From NCBI GenBank assembly GCA_026874595.1, contig CM049318.1:15796241-15860240 (forward strand): a DNA stretch of 64,000 nt, written 5' to 3'. Within the stretch, counting starts at the first letter, position 1. Each line of letters begins with the position of its first letter. Position numbers and translations under genes: made by a program. The notes beneath the pieces are model-generated. The model made no database searches, was not told the DNA's origin, and saw only the letters and a list, made by a program, of their open reading frames with translations. Source of the DNA: Sipunculus nudus (Eukaryota; Annelida; Sipuncula; Golfingiida; Sipunculidae). This document shows positions 47,585 through 60,464 of the stretch, in pieces.

Positions 47585-47952
47585 CTGTAGAACTTCGGAT
47601 ATCCGAATGGTTCGGGGGACATAAATTTTGTTCGAGAGAGCAAGGTTACATATATGCAAAGTCGACCACTACGGCACTACATATCAACGTTCCATTATGC
47701 TAATGTACTGCTGATAACGCAGCCTCTTCTGTACTTTATCTTTTAGAACTTATTTTACAATTTGCAGTGAAACATTTACAATCATTGCTATAAAACTTTT
47801 AAAGACAATTTTAAAATCCCTCTATACAAACGAGTGTAACATATATTTTTATTTCAATTTTAGGTTAAACAAGAATATTTTTGGTTGATTATATTACAAT
47901 TTGGAAAAACGAATTTCCGAAAAAAAGAGACACAAAATTCTTGGTTCTACTG
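47585..47952. mobile_element. Possible pogo/Tigger-like MITE, 368 bp
   Basis: Left end CTGTAGAACTTCGGATATCCGAA and right end (reverse complement) CAGTAGAACC are preceded and followed by TA (47583-47584, 47953-47954). 'CAGT.GAAC.TCG.ATATCCGAA' resembles pogo/Tigger-type termini. Inner parts of the inverted repeat pair poorly. There is no transposase, so it would be a non-autonomous copy. Confidence 0.45.
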
Positions 47953-48690
47953 TAGTCCAAGTCCAATAGTGAAAGCACTTGTTTTTCTCCCAATGGTTAC
48001 GCTGTAAAAGGATTACGGGTAAATGTTCCCCTGAGACTTTTGTTAAGCTAATGATAGAGCATGAAGCATAGCATACTGCCGTTCTCTATCAAGATTTCCC
48101 TGAGAGCCGTTCGCTTCTACACATATCCACCACAGACGTCAGATATGACTGACATTTCTTATAAAATTGACCTGATGAGACATTCAGAAAGCGGCCTTGC
48201 TTTCAGGAATATGGGATATATCACTACTTAGGTGATGCCAGTGTCACATGATGCATTGAAATGTTGCTTATAAAAAAGATAAATTAATTAAAGGGGTTTA
48301 CTGTATATCATACTATTTTAAATGCTCATCTATTGACTGCAGTGTAACAGCACGCAACTTCACTGAAAGTGTTCATGTACATTAGAGATTTCAAGTTATT
48401 TCATTACAATTATATTAAAAAAAATCTCTTTTTAAACATGACTTGTCGGTTAGTTCGACTAAAACCTTTACATTAAAAAGAATTGGGATTGATACACGCA
48501 GGATATTAATACGACATACTGTGATAAGTAATCATGCATTATTTTTAATTATATAGCAGGTCTGCATGTGGGCGCGGCGGTTTCAGACATGTAGTGGTAG
48601 CCAGATAAATCAATTCGCAAGAATGAGCGCAAGCTTATATATATATATATATGAATAGATATATAAAATCTAGGTTACTGTTTATGTTCC
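47953..48690. other. Intergenic, nothing supported
   Basis: AT-rich unique sequence. No open frame of interest and no recognisable repeat until the array starts. Confidence 0.4.
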
Positions 48691-49402
48691 TTCATCAAAA
48701 TTTATTAGGCGTACGATTATATTTATAATCAAGGTGAGGGTATATATTAGTTCTAAAAAAATTATTAATTATTAATTATCAAGGTTACTGTTTATGCCCT
48801 ATCATAAAATGTGTATTGGGCGTGCGATTATATTTTTAAACCAGCTGAATGTGTATATATTCATTCATAAAACATTTATTAATCGTTTGATTATATTTCT
48901 AATCTATGTTACTGTCCATGCTTCTTCTTAAAACATTTATTAGGCGTGCAATTATATTTATAACTCAGGTGAGTAAATATATTAAATTATAAAACAGTTA
49001 TTAAAGGTTTGATCATATTTATAAGCTACGTAAGTTGCTATTGTCTATGTTCCTTCACAAAACATTGATTAGGCTTGCAAATATATTTTTATAATCGAGG
49101 TGGCTTTATATATACGTTCATGAAACATGGATTAATCGTTTGGCTATATTAATTATCTAGGTTAATGTTTATGTATACCTTCATAAAACATTTATTGGGC
49201 GTGCGTTTGAATTTATAACCCAGGTGAGTGTATATTAATTCATTAAACATTTATTAATCGTTTGATTATATTTATAATCAAAGTTAATATCTATGTTCAT
49301 TCATAAAACATAAATGAGGCGTGCGATTTAATTTATAATGCAACGAGTGTATACATTTATTCATAAAACATTTATTAATCGTTTGATTAGTTTTAGGCGT
49401 GC

Positions 49403-49445
<43 letters not shown>

Positions 49446-49502
49446 TTTAAATATTTATCCAAGTAAATGTGAGTATATATTCATAAAACATTAATTAATC
49501 AT

Positions 49503-49543
<41 letters not shown>

Positions 49544-50940
49544 CTAGGTTACTATCTATGTTCGTTCATAAAACATTTATTAGGCGTGCGATTAAATTTA
49601 AAATCCAGGTGCGTGTATATATTTATTCATTAAACATTTGTAATTGTTGGACTATATATTTAATCTAGGTAAATGTGTATGTTACATGATAAAACATTTT
49701 AGGCGTGCGATTATATTTATAATCAAGGTGACTGTATCAATACATTTATAAAACATATATAAATCGTTTCAAAATATTTTTAATTTACGCTACAGTCTAT
49801 GTGTCGTCATAAAACATTTACCAGGCGTGCGAATAAATAGATATCCGGGTGAGTGTATATATAAATTCATAAAATATATTTTTTTCTTTTGATTATATTT
49901 ATAATCTACGGTACTGTCTATGTTCCTTCATAAAATATTTATTAGGCGTGCGATTAAATTTATAAACCAGGTGCGTGTATACATTTATTCATAAAACATT
50001 TATTTATCGTTTGATTATATTTATAATCTACGTTACTGTCTATGTTCCTTAATAAAACATAAATTAGGCGTGTGATTAAATTTATAATGCAGCTGACTGT
50101 ATACATTTATTCATAAAACATTTATTAATCGTTTGATTATATTTACAATCTACGTTACTCTCTAAGTTCCTTCATAAAACATTTATTGGGCGTGCCATTA
50201 AATTTATAATCCAGGTGCGTGAATATATTTATTCATTAAACATTTTAATTGTTTGATTATATATATAATCTATATAAAATATCTAGGTTCCTTCATAAAT
50301 CAATTTTTTGACGTGCGATTATATTTATAATCCAGGTGACTGTATTTATACATTTATAAGATAATCGTTTCAAAATATGTTTAATCTACGTTACTATGTT
50401 TCGTCATAAAACATTTACTAGGCGGGCGAATAAATTGATATCTGGGTGAGTGTATATATTAATATATAAAACATATGTTAATCGTTTGATTATATTTATA
50501 ATCTACATTACTGTCCATGTTCCTTTATAAAACATGTATTAGGCGTACGATTATATTTATAGAACAGGTGAGTGAATATATTAATTCATAAAACATATAT
50601 TATCCGTTTGATTATATTTATAATCTACGTTACTGTCTATGTTCCGTCATAAAACATAAATTACGCGTGCGATTGAATTTATAATCCAGGTGAGTGTATA
50701 GATTAATTCATAAAACATTTATTAATCTTTTTAATTTATTCGTAATCTACGTTACTCTCTATGTTCCATAATAAAACATAAATTACAGGTGCGATTAAAT
50801 TTATAATCCAGGTGACTGTAAATATATATACGTTCATGAAACATGGATTAAATGTTTGATTATATTTATAATCTATGTTATTGTCTTTGTTCCTTAATAA
50901 AACATTTATTAGGCGTGCGATTAAATTTATAATATGCTCC
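48690..50940 (+). repeat. AT-rich ~119-bp tandem array built of two ~60-bp halves
   Basis: Units alternate 'cataaaacatttattaggcgtgcgattaaatttataatccaggtgagtg' with 'cataaaacatttattaatcgtttgattatatttataatctacgttactgtc'. The phrase 'ctacgttactgtctatgttcc' returns at steps of about 118-120 bp near 49915, 50033 and 50151. About 18-19 units are present, some expanded by (TA)n runs at 49403-49439 and 49507-49540. The two halves share 'cataaaacatttatta..cg..tgcgatta' and so come from one ~60-bp ancestor. The 50736-51035 minus frame is partly repeat. Confidence 0.9.
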
Positions 50941-53900
50941 AAAACAATACGATTGGCAATATCTCGACAATAACCAGTACAATTTTGATTTTTCCTATAA
51001 AAATATTCTCTTAACGAACTGGTACACCAAATCACAGATTTTTTTTAAAAAATTTGTAATGCATAGAAATAAGGCAAGAAATATTGCGAAAGTCAATATG
51101 GATATTTTTTGGGTATAGTAAAGGAATAGTCTTGTCCGGTCTGGTCATGACAATGCGGTTCACTCCTTAGGTTGTGCTATGCTGTGCTGGTTTTTTAGCT
51201 ATTAATTTATTCTATCTTGTTTATAAATATAGCTGGGATTGTCTAAAATCATATCTTTCTGCTTATATGATTTTTATTGTTTCGTTTGACATGTTTTAAT
51301 TTTTCTGAACTAAAAGCAGCATTAGTCTTTAGTGAGAGTCATGGGCGTATATTGATTGTCCCATATAATGTTCAACACAATAACTCTTTATACACTGACG
51401 TCTTCAATAATGAATGGTGGTTTGCATTTAAGGGGGTTTCATCAATGCCGATTCACTTTAGGAACGACCATTAAAATGAAACAGCCCACAAGTACCATTC
51501 ATGTGGCCTTATGAATCGGGATTCAATTTATGGCAACAGTAGTAATTCCTTGAAATAACAATGCCCCAAAACAGCATCTTAATACAGGTTTTATTACCTT
51601 ACAATGTCACTACTTGGTTCTTTGTTAAATATCATAGAGGGGAGACATAAGCTTGTGTTACCTACAAAAGAGCCATTCCCCAATCTTACACTGTCAAATT
51701 TACTGAGCCGGGTAATTAGTTCACGAGGTACAATGTGTGTTCAGTTTTTAGAAGCTGTGTAGAGGTTGATAAATAGTCACAACTACATGGTTTCGGCATT
51801 GTCATTTCTCAGTAAAATGACTATTCATCCCCTACAGACAACTAGCAATAATATAAATGGTAAAAAAAAAAAATAACATGCATATTTCTATAAAGCCTTG
51901 TATACCCATAAGTAACTGACTATTTCAGCAATCTTTCACATTTGTATAATATTCCATGGTGACTATGGGTAAGAATTTGCAAAACATTTCTTATATTTCT
52001 TTAACGACGCAGTATAATTAGTCATATTACCATTGATAACTCATTGATAATGCTAATAAAATATGATCAATAAAAAAATAAATAAACAGAACAGCTACTT
52101 TAGTTTAGTACTTATGTTTTAATAATAATGAACGACTATACACTTAAATATGTATACAAAGGGGTGGCTTTGACCGAAAAGACGGTTACATTTGGACATT
52201 TGTCTTTACATGAACATCTTGTGCAGTTTTCACAGTATGTCGACCACTGTAAGTACTTTACAGTTCTTTATTACATCACCAAGATAGCACGTTTCTGTAT
52301 CCGTGCCATATTTTGAGTGAGAAATATAAATATTTAATTTTTTTTCTTTTACATATATATATTATTGTTTTAATCATAAAAGCAACACTCAATTAATTCC
52401 TAGAGCCAGAAGTGATTCGAAAATGTGCCCATTTGCCTTTCTTTATTGTCTAGTTCAAAAAGTTATGTGGATTCTAAATTTTTAGTCTAAATTACCACCA
52501 ATATGGCCGCCTAAGAAGCCCGTGGGCAATATTTCGCAATGGAAACGACAGGATTTGTTAATTAGACAATCTCTGGAATATAGAAGTGTTGGTTAGAAAT
52601 ATATATCATCTGGGTCGATGCGGACCCAATCCTTTGACTAGACTCTTGCCACTCTCAACCAGAGTGGCTTGAGATCCCCTTCGTAATGCTGCGGACAACT
52701 TTCCGACTCGGTTCGATACTTTGCAGAAGCCAACTAGCACTCTCGTGGCTGCTCTAGAACTTGAACCTCCCTGCCCCTCCCTGCCCTGCCTCGGCATGAC
52801 TAGCCTGCTCAGCTTGACTAGCTTGGTGACAGAAGTACTAAACTTAGCATGCTTGTATATTAAACACTCCTGACAAGAAAAACTTTAGCCGGTCATAATC
52901 CAATGGGCCCGCCATTTGTTTAACGATGGCCGCAATTAATACCCTTCCCATCGGGACTGGTAGGAGTGGCCAGATTTCTATGATCTTTATATCAATTATT
53001 TGTGAGGAATGGAGGTTTCATTTATTTCATGATCAGGTATAAGATGCATGTTACAGTCTTTCTGGTATATCTGAAGATGTATCAATTCGATAAAAATGAT
53101 AAATGATGCTCTGCTAGAGATTCCTTTATCTCCTAAGCGAGAATGCTTACAGTGTACAATACCGTGCACACAAAGGCTGAATCGGAAAATAGATTAAAAT
53201 GTCTTGGGGCATCAAGGATAATCTTGTTTTATGTTTCTTTTTAATTTAGACGTACACAACTATACTGTCGGTAGAAACATGTGGATTACAACATTGTTAA
53301 CATCTTCTTTTGATGCAAATATGGTGCAATAAAATGGAGTTGTTGTTGTAAAACTAACAATATAAGATTTATTAGACACTATCTGTACTTGTATGATATG
53401 TTATCGTTTAAATTCGTTTCAAATAAAATGTATTTTAATTAAGGTTTAAGGTAAATGAAATTTTTCAAATGGTACATTTACCCCAAAAAAAAAAAATGAA
53501 AATTGTAAAAAGAAAAGAAATGAAAATATATTTAGTCGAATTCTGGAATAAAAAGTCAATTCATTTACCATTAATATAACTTGACGGATACAAAGAGGCA
53601 TGATTGCGGTGCTTTATTTGTCTGGAACTGGATTCAGCATGCCCTAACTCCTTGGCATCGATATACGAGTCCTGTTTTGTAGTCAAAAGCCTGATCGCTA
53701 ATCGGTGGACAACGGCCATCTTGAATATGACCCCTACATTTTTAACCTTCCATCGCACGCTTAATACACTTAGTCAGAGCTGAATCGACTCTAAGGACTC
53801 TAAATCATAAATGAGTAATCGTAGGCGCTCTACATCGGTGCAAATACACATGGAGTATCAATGCACCAAAGCAGACACCAAACCAGTCGACAGGAAGAAC

Positions 53901-55660
53901 GGACTCTTTGCTGACATATTGGCGCCCGTAGGCTAACAAGACACATAATAAATTACGAACGTGGTATTCCTGTATCAAGGAGATCGGATTTTTATATGAA
54001 TACCTATTTCTGGGTAAGTTTTCAGATAGCTCAGTTAAACAAATCGGAACTATAGAGATAGTTCACTTGTGTACAGCTGAAACGAAATGGTAAATAAAAC
54101 AAAATAAAATAATTGTGATTGAATTTGTAGAATGTATAATATTGAAAGAATAAACGTAATTATGTATTAGACTAAAACAGAGAAAATGGTGTGTTGAGTT
54201 ATTCTGATATAAAGTGGAATATGACTGGAAAACTGGCCTTAAAATGTCACTCAATTATATTTTACTCATGTGCTATCTGTCACATTTTTCATCAGGATGA
54301 ATATTGTCAGTGCAATGTGAGAGCAAGGTGAAGCACAGGTATCTTACATACCATAGAAGATGCAAATGCTCGTCATGTCCACTCATTGACCATGTTAACT
54401 TTGAAGAAAGTCTTCTTAAAAAATGACATGAACTATTTGTGAAATCTCTTTTAAAATATATGTATGTTGTTTTATTTCAACAGGTTTCTATTTAAAGAGC
54501 AAAACGACTCGTTTTTACCTGTAATGTTTTATATTACTGGGCTCCTGTGACTTATACAGATTTTTAAGGTTACTCTGTTCTACAAAAAAAATTAAAGATT
54601 TGGGCGTTGTCCAATAAGGGATGCCACTTACCACAAAACTCTCTCAGCAGATTATGGCTATTCTTGGAGTACGTTCGTGTCGCATCCCGCTCCCTGCTTT
54701 ATTTCTCCCAGTTTCTCAAACCGCTAATAGGAGCTGCCATTTTTTTCGATGTCACAGGTGGCATGTAAAAAAGTTTGGGTGTATACAATGGAGGTATTTT
54801 TCAACCTAAAAGATTTTTTTTATCAGTACTTTCGTATATATTGTGTGTAATTCTTTTCTTCTGCAAGTAGCCAAGATGGAGAACAAGTTCTAACAAGATT
54901 TTTCAAGGTCACTTTACAAAGTTTTTATATTTTTATTTCACCATATCTATACAAGGTATCCCATTCAGGAATATATGGTGTTATCTTTTAATTTCACACT
55001 TCATATGATATAATACTATTTTATTCAGATCAACTATATAATGCATCTTATTCTCCCATATAACGCCGCTAAATAGAGCTGATCTATCGAGTACGGTTGA
55101 TGTAGACAATACAGTGTTTAGAATGTAAGGTAAACGAGTTATATGTATATAATTATGGTGATGATTAGCTAAGGTGCAGAAAAGAACCTTGATCATATTT
55201 AAAAAGATATTAACACATGACAAAAAATCTTAACACACACATATGTTTGGAATTTTTAAGTTGTACTTAGATATGCATTTATTAAATAAGCAAAATAAGA
55301 CATGAATCACAATAATAGCCAATCATGAATGTACAAACAAATAAATAAACACATCGCAAATAGATTAGGTTAGATAGATCATTATATATTGATGAGAATA
55401 TTTTGATATCAGTTCTAGTAATCTGGATATAACAGAATAAAATATATATATGAAAAACTGATATGAAATAACACATATATATAATCCTTATTCATAAATG
55501 AAGATGGGGAAATTCACGAGTATTTTTTCATCAGACGAGTCATAAAAATGCAAACCATATACTTATATATTGAAAAAAGTGTTAATAGAAGAATGATATA
55601 TTAACAGCATTTATATCTGCTCAACAGATGATGCTTAGACTATATTGGCTTGCCGTTTAG
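50941..55660. other. 4.7 kb without a supported gene
   Basis: Mostly unique AT-rich sequence. A GC-richer patch at 52606-52797 has a 63-codon basic frame on the minus strand ('RAATRVLVGFCKVSNRVGKL') with no family I know. A minus frame at 53561-53758 is likewise unassigned. Neither has convincing splice context. Confidence 0.4.
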
Positions 55661-56372
55661 TTATGATTCACATCTATTGGGCGTTCTTTTGAACTCTCCG
55701 AACTCATCATGCAGCCTCCCAATATAGGCAAATGTTTCAGAGGTATTCTTGGAGATTTTGCCGTCACACTCTATCACATTTTCACACATTTCCTGGTGAG
55801 AGGTGTTTCTGTAATCCAATGTTTTCTCAATAAAAAATCTTTCGGTTAGTTTTGATTTCTCGAGTTGAGTGAGGATGGATTTGCTTAGATGAGAAACCTG
55901 AAACCATGCAGGTTTTCCGCCCCACAATCCCTGAGGTACGGAACAGTTGCAATGTGTCACGTGATCACGCACACATAGGAATGGTTTATCCTGTTCAACC
56001 AGTCTGCTGGTTACATTATAATCCCTTTCTGATAGTCTGGAATCTGCGTCGCGGATCAAGAAATAGTTGATGCTGAGATCATTGGCCACCAGGAGGCGCC
56101 ACATGCGAGGTGGGATACCGATGGTGGAGGGGTTAATTTCTCTTACGTCCGCATTTAACCGCACCAGCAGTCGGGTGATCCTTTGTGGCACTGCAAAAGG
56201 ACTACCGGAAGCACCAACATAAACCCTGAGCGTCCATCCGGGGTACAGAACCGGAAGTAGCTGGGCGTTTCTAATGGCGCCGTACGTGTACGTTCTGTTG
56301 TTCCCGTAAAATGACATACTGACGACCTTCTTGCCATCAGGGGCTACTCTTGACTTTTTATACTCGATATAT
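55661..56372 (-). CDS. Glycosyltransferase-like protein, last exon
   Basis: The exon starts after an acceptor with tract 'cccgttctgttctatttcag' (56373 is the last intron base), entering in phase 2, and ends at TAA (55661-55663), giving about 236 residues. The 21 codons further upstream in the same frame are intron read-through. Visible features: 'NRTYTYGAIRNAQLLPVLYP', 'PPRMWRLLVANDLSINYFLI' and the acidic RDADSRLS, a DxD-type metal/nucleotide-sugar site typical of GT-A enzymes; then 'LCVRDHVTHC' and 'GLWGGKPAW'. It resembles a family of uncharacterised lophotrochozoan proteins predicted to be Golgi glycosyltransferases; substrate unknown. The frame is intact. Upstream exons (signal anchor, start) were not found and should lie to the right on this strand. 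Confidence 0.72.
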
Positions 56373-56434
56373 CTGAAATAGAACAGAACGGGTACAGTTT
56401 CTGGTCTTTTAGAAGATATAACAATTTCTTGCAT

Positions 56435-57170
56435 AATAATAATTTGCTTATTTAAAATTCACTTTACCGTTTATGGTTTTCATTAGTTCATGATCGAAAG
56501 CCTTGACTAACTGTTTAACTGATAAAAGGAACAACTGTCGCTAATATGGTGTTCTTGGAGAGAATGGTATGCCCATCAATGTTGTGCTTTAGTTTGGTCA
56601 TGCAGCTGCAGCTGATTTTGACGATGTTCAAGTTTAACAGCTTATGCAGTCTATGCTTTTTAGGGGAGTCTTCGTAAAGCATTTGTTAATAAGTTTTGGC
56701 GGATGTTGGTGGCAACATTTCATAGGAGGCCACTGCGGGTGTCCCCCGCACTGCTCTGTGCTCATACAGTGGCTCATAGTCAGTGGTATACCAGGTGAAA
56801 GTCACTACCGAACACTCCCAAAAATAGACATTCACATAACACCTTTATCGTTAGCAAGGAACAGTCCCTTCGCTCTTGATATTTATTAAGTATGTAAAGG
56901 ACAAAGAATAAATGGATCGTAAGGTAGCAGAAAAAGAAAGAGAAGTACATAAATATTTGGAAAAATGGGGAAATACTCTCCATATTTAATACCAGATGTT
57001 TAATCTGTGGATTGTCGTTGGAAGTGTCTTCGTGTTAAATGATTTGTATATAATTCTAGTATTTTGTATTGAACCATGTTTAGTTCACTTTGAGCTCGAT
57101 TTAATGGTGGGACGTCTGAGATGAAAGAATAAAAATTATTTAATATAAAAATGAAACATTCTGAGGCATT

Positions 57171-57171
<1 letters not shown>
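56435..57171. other. Intron or intergenic sequence, nothing supported
   Basis: Lies upstream of the glycosyltransferase exon on its strand. The frame at 56644-56889 plus has no domain signature. Confidence 0.35.
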
Positions 57172-57208
<37 letters not shown>

Positions 57209-58811
57209 CAAATAAAAACACCTTTACAGCTAGATTCAACAATCACAAAACTTCATAAATATGGGAATAAGAAATTCTGAAAAGAAAAATCCCTACATTA
57301 AGACAAAAAATCATGCGATCTATGCCTTTGAGAAACTTATTTTATCATATTCTATCCTCAAACTGCAACTCTTAAAAACTTTTTCACACGTTAAATTTAC
57401 GTGTGATGTCATGCAGACTCGCAAACAGAGTTACCAACACCAAGCAAAACAAGAAAGAACGGCTTAACACCGAAGCGCTTCACTTATCTCAATTTACCAT
57501 ATACTGAAGCCAGCACTACTCAAGACTCGGTGACAATATCAGAAGCTGCCCATCTACAAAGATAAATGACGTTGTACAATTTGATACTGACCTACAATAG
57601 ACAAAGACCCCCACAACCGCTGTTCTAAGCAAACGAGACTATCAGGCTACACTACCTGAAGATTGCCACGTGGTCTGTGATACGAAACAAATTAGTGATG
57701 AAAAACCTCACAAAAACTTAGATTAATCCATTCTACATAAAACAGAAATAATCTGGTCAGCCATCGAGAAATACAAACACACACACAGATATATGTCAAA
57801 CATACTTATCTGTTCACCTATTAAATTCGCCTGAGGGAATCCCTCTTTATAGTTACTGTTGAACCTCTCAGTAGTTACGTTTGTGTTAGGATACAAATGT
57901 GAATAAGGAAATTACCTGGTGTGTTAAAATGAATAAACATTACGGAAACATGGAAACATGACCCAAAAAGGCGTTGAGGTAATGAAAGGAAACCTAAGGC
58001 TACTGCCCGTTAGCCATTCAATTTTTTTTTGTACACATGGATTCACACGATTTAAAATCTGATATCATTGCATTGGCGGTCATATTTGATTCCTAACGGA
58101 TTCAAAATTTGATACCACAAATATGAAAAAAATCCGATAATCAAATAAAGGTAGGGCAAATGTTAGTTCTAAAGATTCATAATGTTAAGATAATGCACAC
58201 ATTATGGTTGATTCCTGATGGGTATGAGAGTACACGGCAGCCTGCCATGAGGATGAGGCATTATATAAAATCAGAGAATTCCTAAAATTGTTCTTGAGGT
58301 ATCTTACTGTAAAAATCAAAAAGAGCTAACTTACAGTAATATTAGATTTCTAGCGTGTTTGCTAATGATGACTGTTCAAATGTTCAGTTTGATTAACCAA
58401 CACAAACAAGTAAAAGTTAATTCTTTGAATTTACGTCTCCCGCATTAGTCTCCAACAGTATATAATATCTAAAAAAAAGGAAATAAATCAAATTGCCAAA
58501 GACCTAAATTACTACTTGTGGCTATTTTATATGACAATTATGGTAAGAGGAAGCTATACTTTTATAAGCAACAAAGACTCCAGACATGAATCTCATGAAA
58601 TTTTAAAGATGTCAAGGATTACATTAATTTAGCATTTTGATTTCGCAAATTGTAAATAACTCCTGGAGAAATTGCCAGATTGTATTTCTACAAACTATGG
58701 ATAATAACTGAGATTCAATATATATGCAGTTAAGAGAACATGGTTTGTCAGGTCCCTGTGTGGCAAAGGTTAACACACATTCTATTCCTAGTGATAAAAT
58801 ACCATAAGCAA

Positions 58812-58857
<46 letters not shown>

Positions 58858-60464
58858 CAAATAAAAAACACCTTTACAGCTAGATTCAACAATCACAAAA
58901 CTTCATAAATATGGGAATTAGAAATTCTGAAAAGAAAAATCCCTACCTTAAGACAAAAAATCATGCGATCTATGGCTCTGAGAAACTTATTTTATCATAT
59001 TCTATCCTTAAACTGCAACTCTTAAAAACTTTTTCAATCGTTAAATTTACGTGTGATGTCATGCAGACTCGCAAACAGAGTTACCAACACCAAGCAAAAA
59101 AACAAAGAACGGCTTAACACCGAAGCGCATCATTTATCTCAATTTACCATATACTGAAGCCAGCACTACTCAAGACTCGGTGACAATATCAGAAGCTGCC
59201 CATCTACAAAGATAAATGACGTTGTACAATTTGATCCTGACCTACAATAGACAAAGACCCCCACAACCGCTGTTCTAAGCAAACGAGACTATCAGGCTAC
59301 ACTACCTGAAGATTGCCACGTGGTCTGTGATACGAAACAAATTAGTGATGAAAAACCTCACAAAAACTAAGATTAATCTATTCTACATAAAACAGAAATA
59401 ATCTGGTCAGCCATCGAGAAATACAAACACACACACATATATATGTCAAACATACTTATCTGTTCACCTATTAAATTCGCCTGAGGGAATCCCTCTTTAT
59501 AGTTACTGTTGAACCTCTCAGTAGTTACGTTTGTGTTAGGATACAAATGTGAATAAGGAAATTACCTGGTGTGTTAAAATGAATAAACATTACGGAAACA
59601 TGGAAACATGACCCAAAAAGGCGTTGAGATAATGAAAGGAAACCTAAGGCTACTGCCCGTTAGCCATTCAATTTTTTTTGTATACATGGATTCACACGAT
59701 TTAAAATCTGATATCATTGCATTGGCGGTCATATTTGATTTCTAACGGATTCAAAATTTGATACCACAAATATGAAAAAAATCCGATAATCAAATATAGG
59801 GAGGGCAAATGTTAGTTCTAAAGATTCATAATGTTAAGATAATGCACACATTATGGTTGATTCCTGATGGGTATGAGAGTACACGGCAGCCTGCCATGAG
59901 GATGAGGCATTATATAAAATCAGAGAATTCCTAAAATTGTTCTTGAGGCATCTTTCTGTAAAAATCAAAAAGAGCTAACTTACAGTAATATTAGATTTCT
60001 AGCGTGTTTGCTAATGATGACTGTTCAAATGTTCAGTTTGATTAACCAACACAAACAAGTAAAAGTTAATTCTTTGAATTTACGTCTCCCGCATTAGTCT
60101 CCAACAGTATATAATATCTAAAAAAGAGGAAATAAATCAAATTGCCAAAGACCTAAATTACTACTTGTGGCTATTTTATATGACAATTATGGTAAGAGGA
60201 AGCTATACTTTTATAAGCAACAAAGACTCCAGACATGAATCTCATGAAATTTTAAAGATGTCAAGGATTACATTAATTTAGCATTTTGATTTCGCAAATT
60301 GTAAATAACTCCTGGAGAAATTGCCAGATTGTATTTCTACAAACTATGGATAATAACTGAGATTCAATATATATGCAGTTAAGAGGACATGGTTTGTCAG
60401 GTCCCTGTGTGGCAAAGGTTAACACACATTCTATTCCTAGTGATAAAATACCATAAGCAAATAG
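57172..60464 (+). repeat. 1.65-kb tandem duplication, two copies each starting with a GA microsatellite
   Basis: Copy 1 is (GA)n 57172-57206 plus 57207-58814; copy 2 is (GA)n 58815-58855 plus 58856-60464. Corresponding points are 1650 bp apart (57261 and 58911). The copies differ by isolated substitutions and a few single-base indels, an estimated 1-2 %. Copy 2 ends at 'aagcaaatag', the same word that precedes the second GA tract, but is not followed by GA. No protein domain was recognised; the paired frames at 57261/58911 and 58624/60273 are copies of each other. Confidence 0.95.

Noticed and set aside
52606-52797. 63-codon basic frame in a GC-richer patch on the minus strand
   Set aside because: No family match that I know and no supporting exon structure; noted only as a place to look for transcription.
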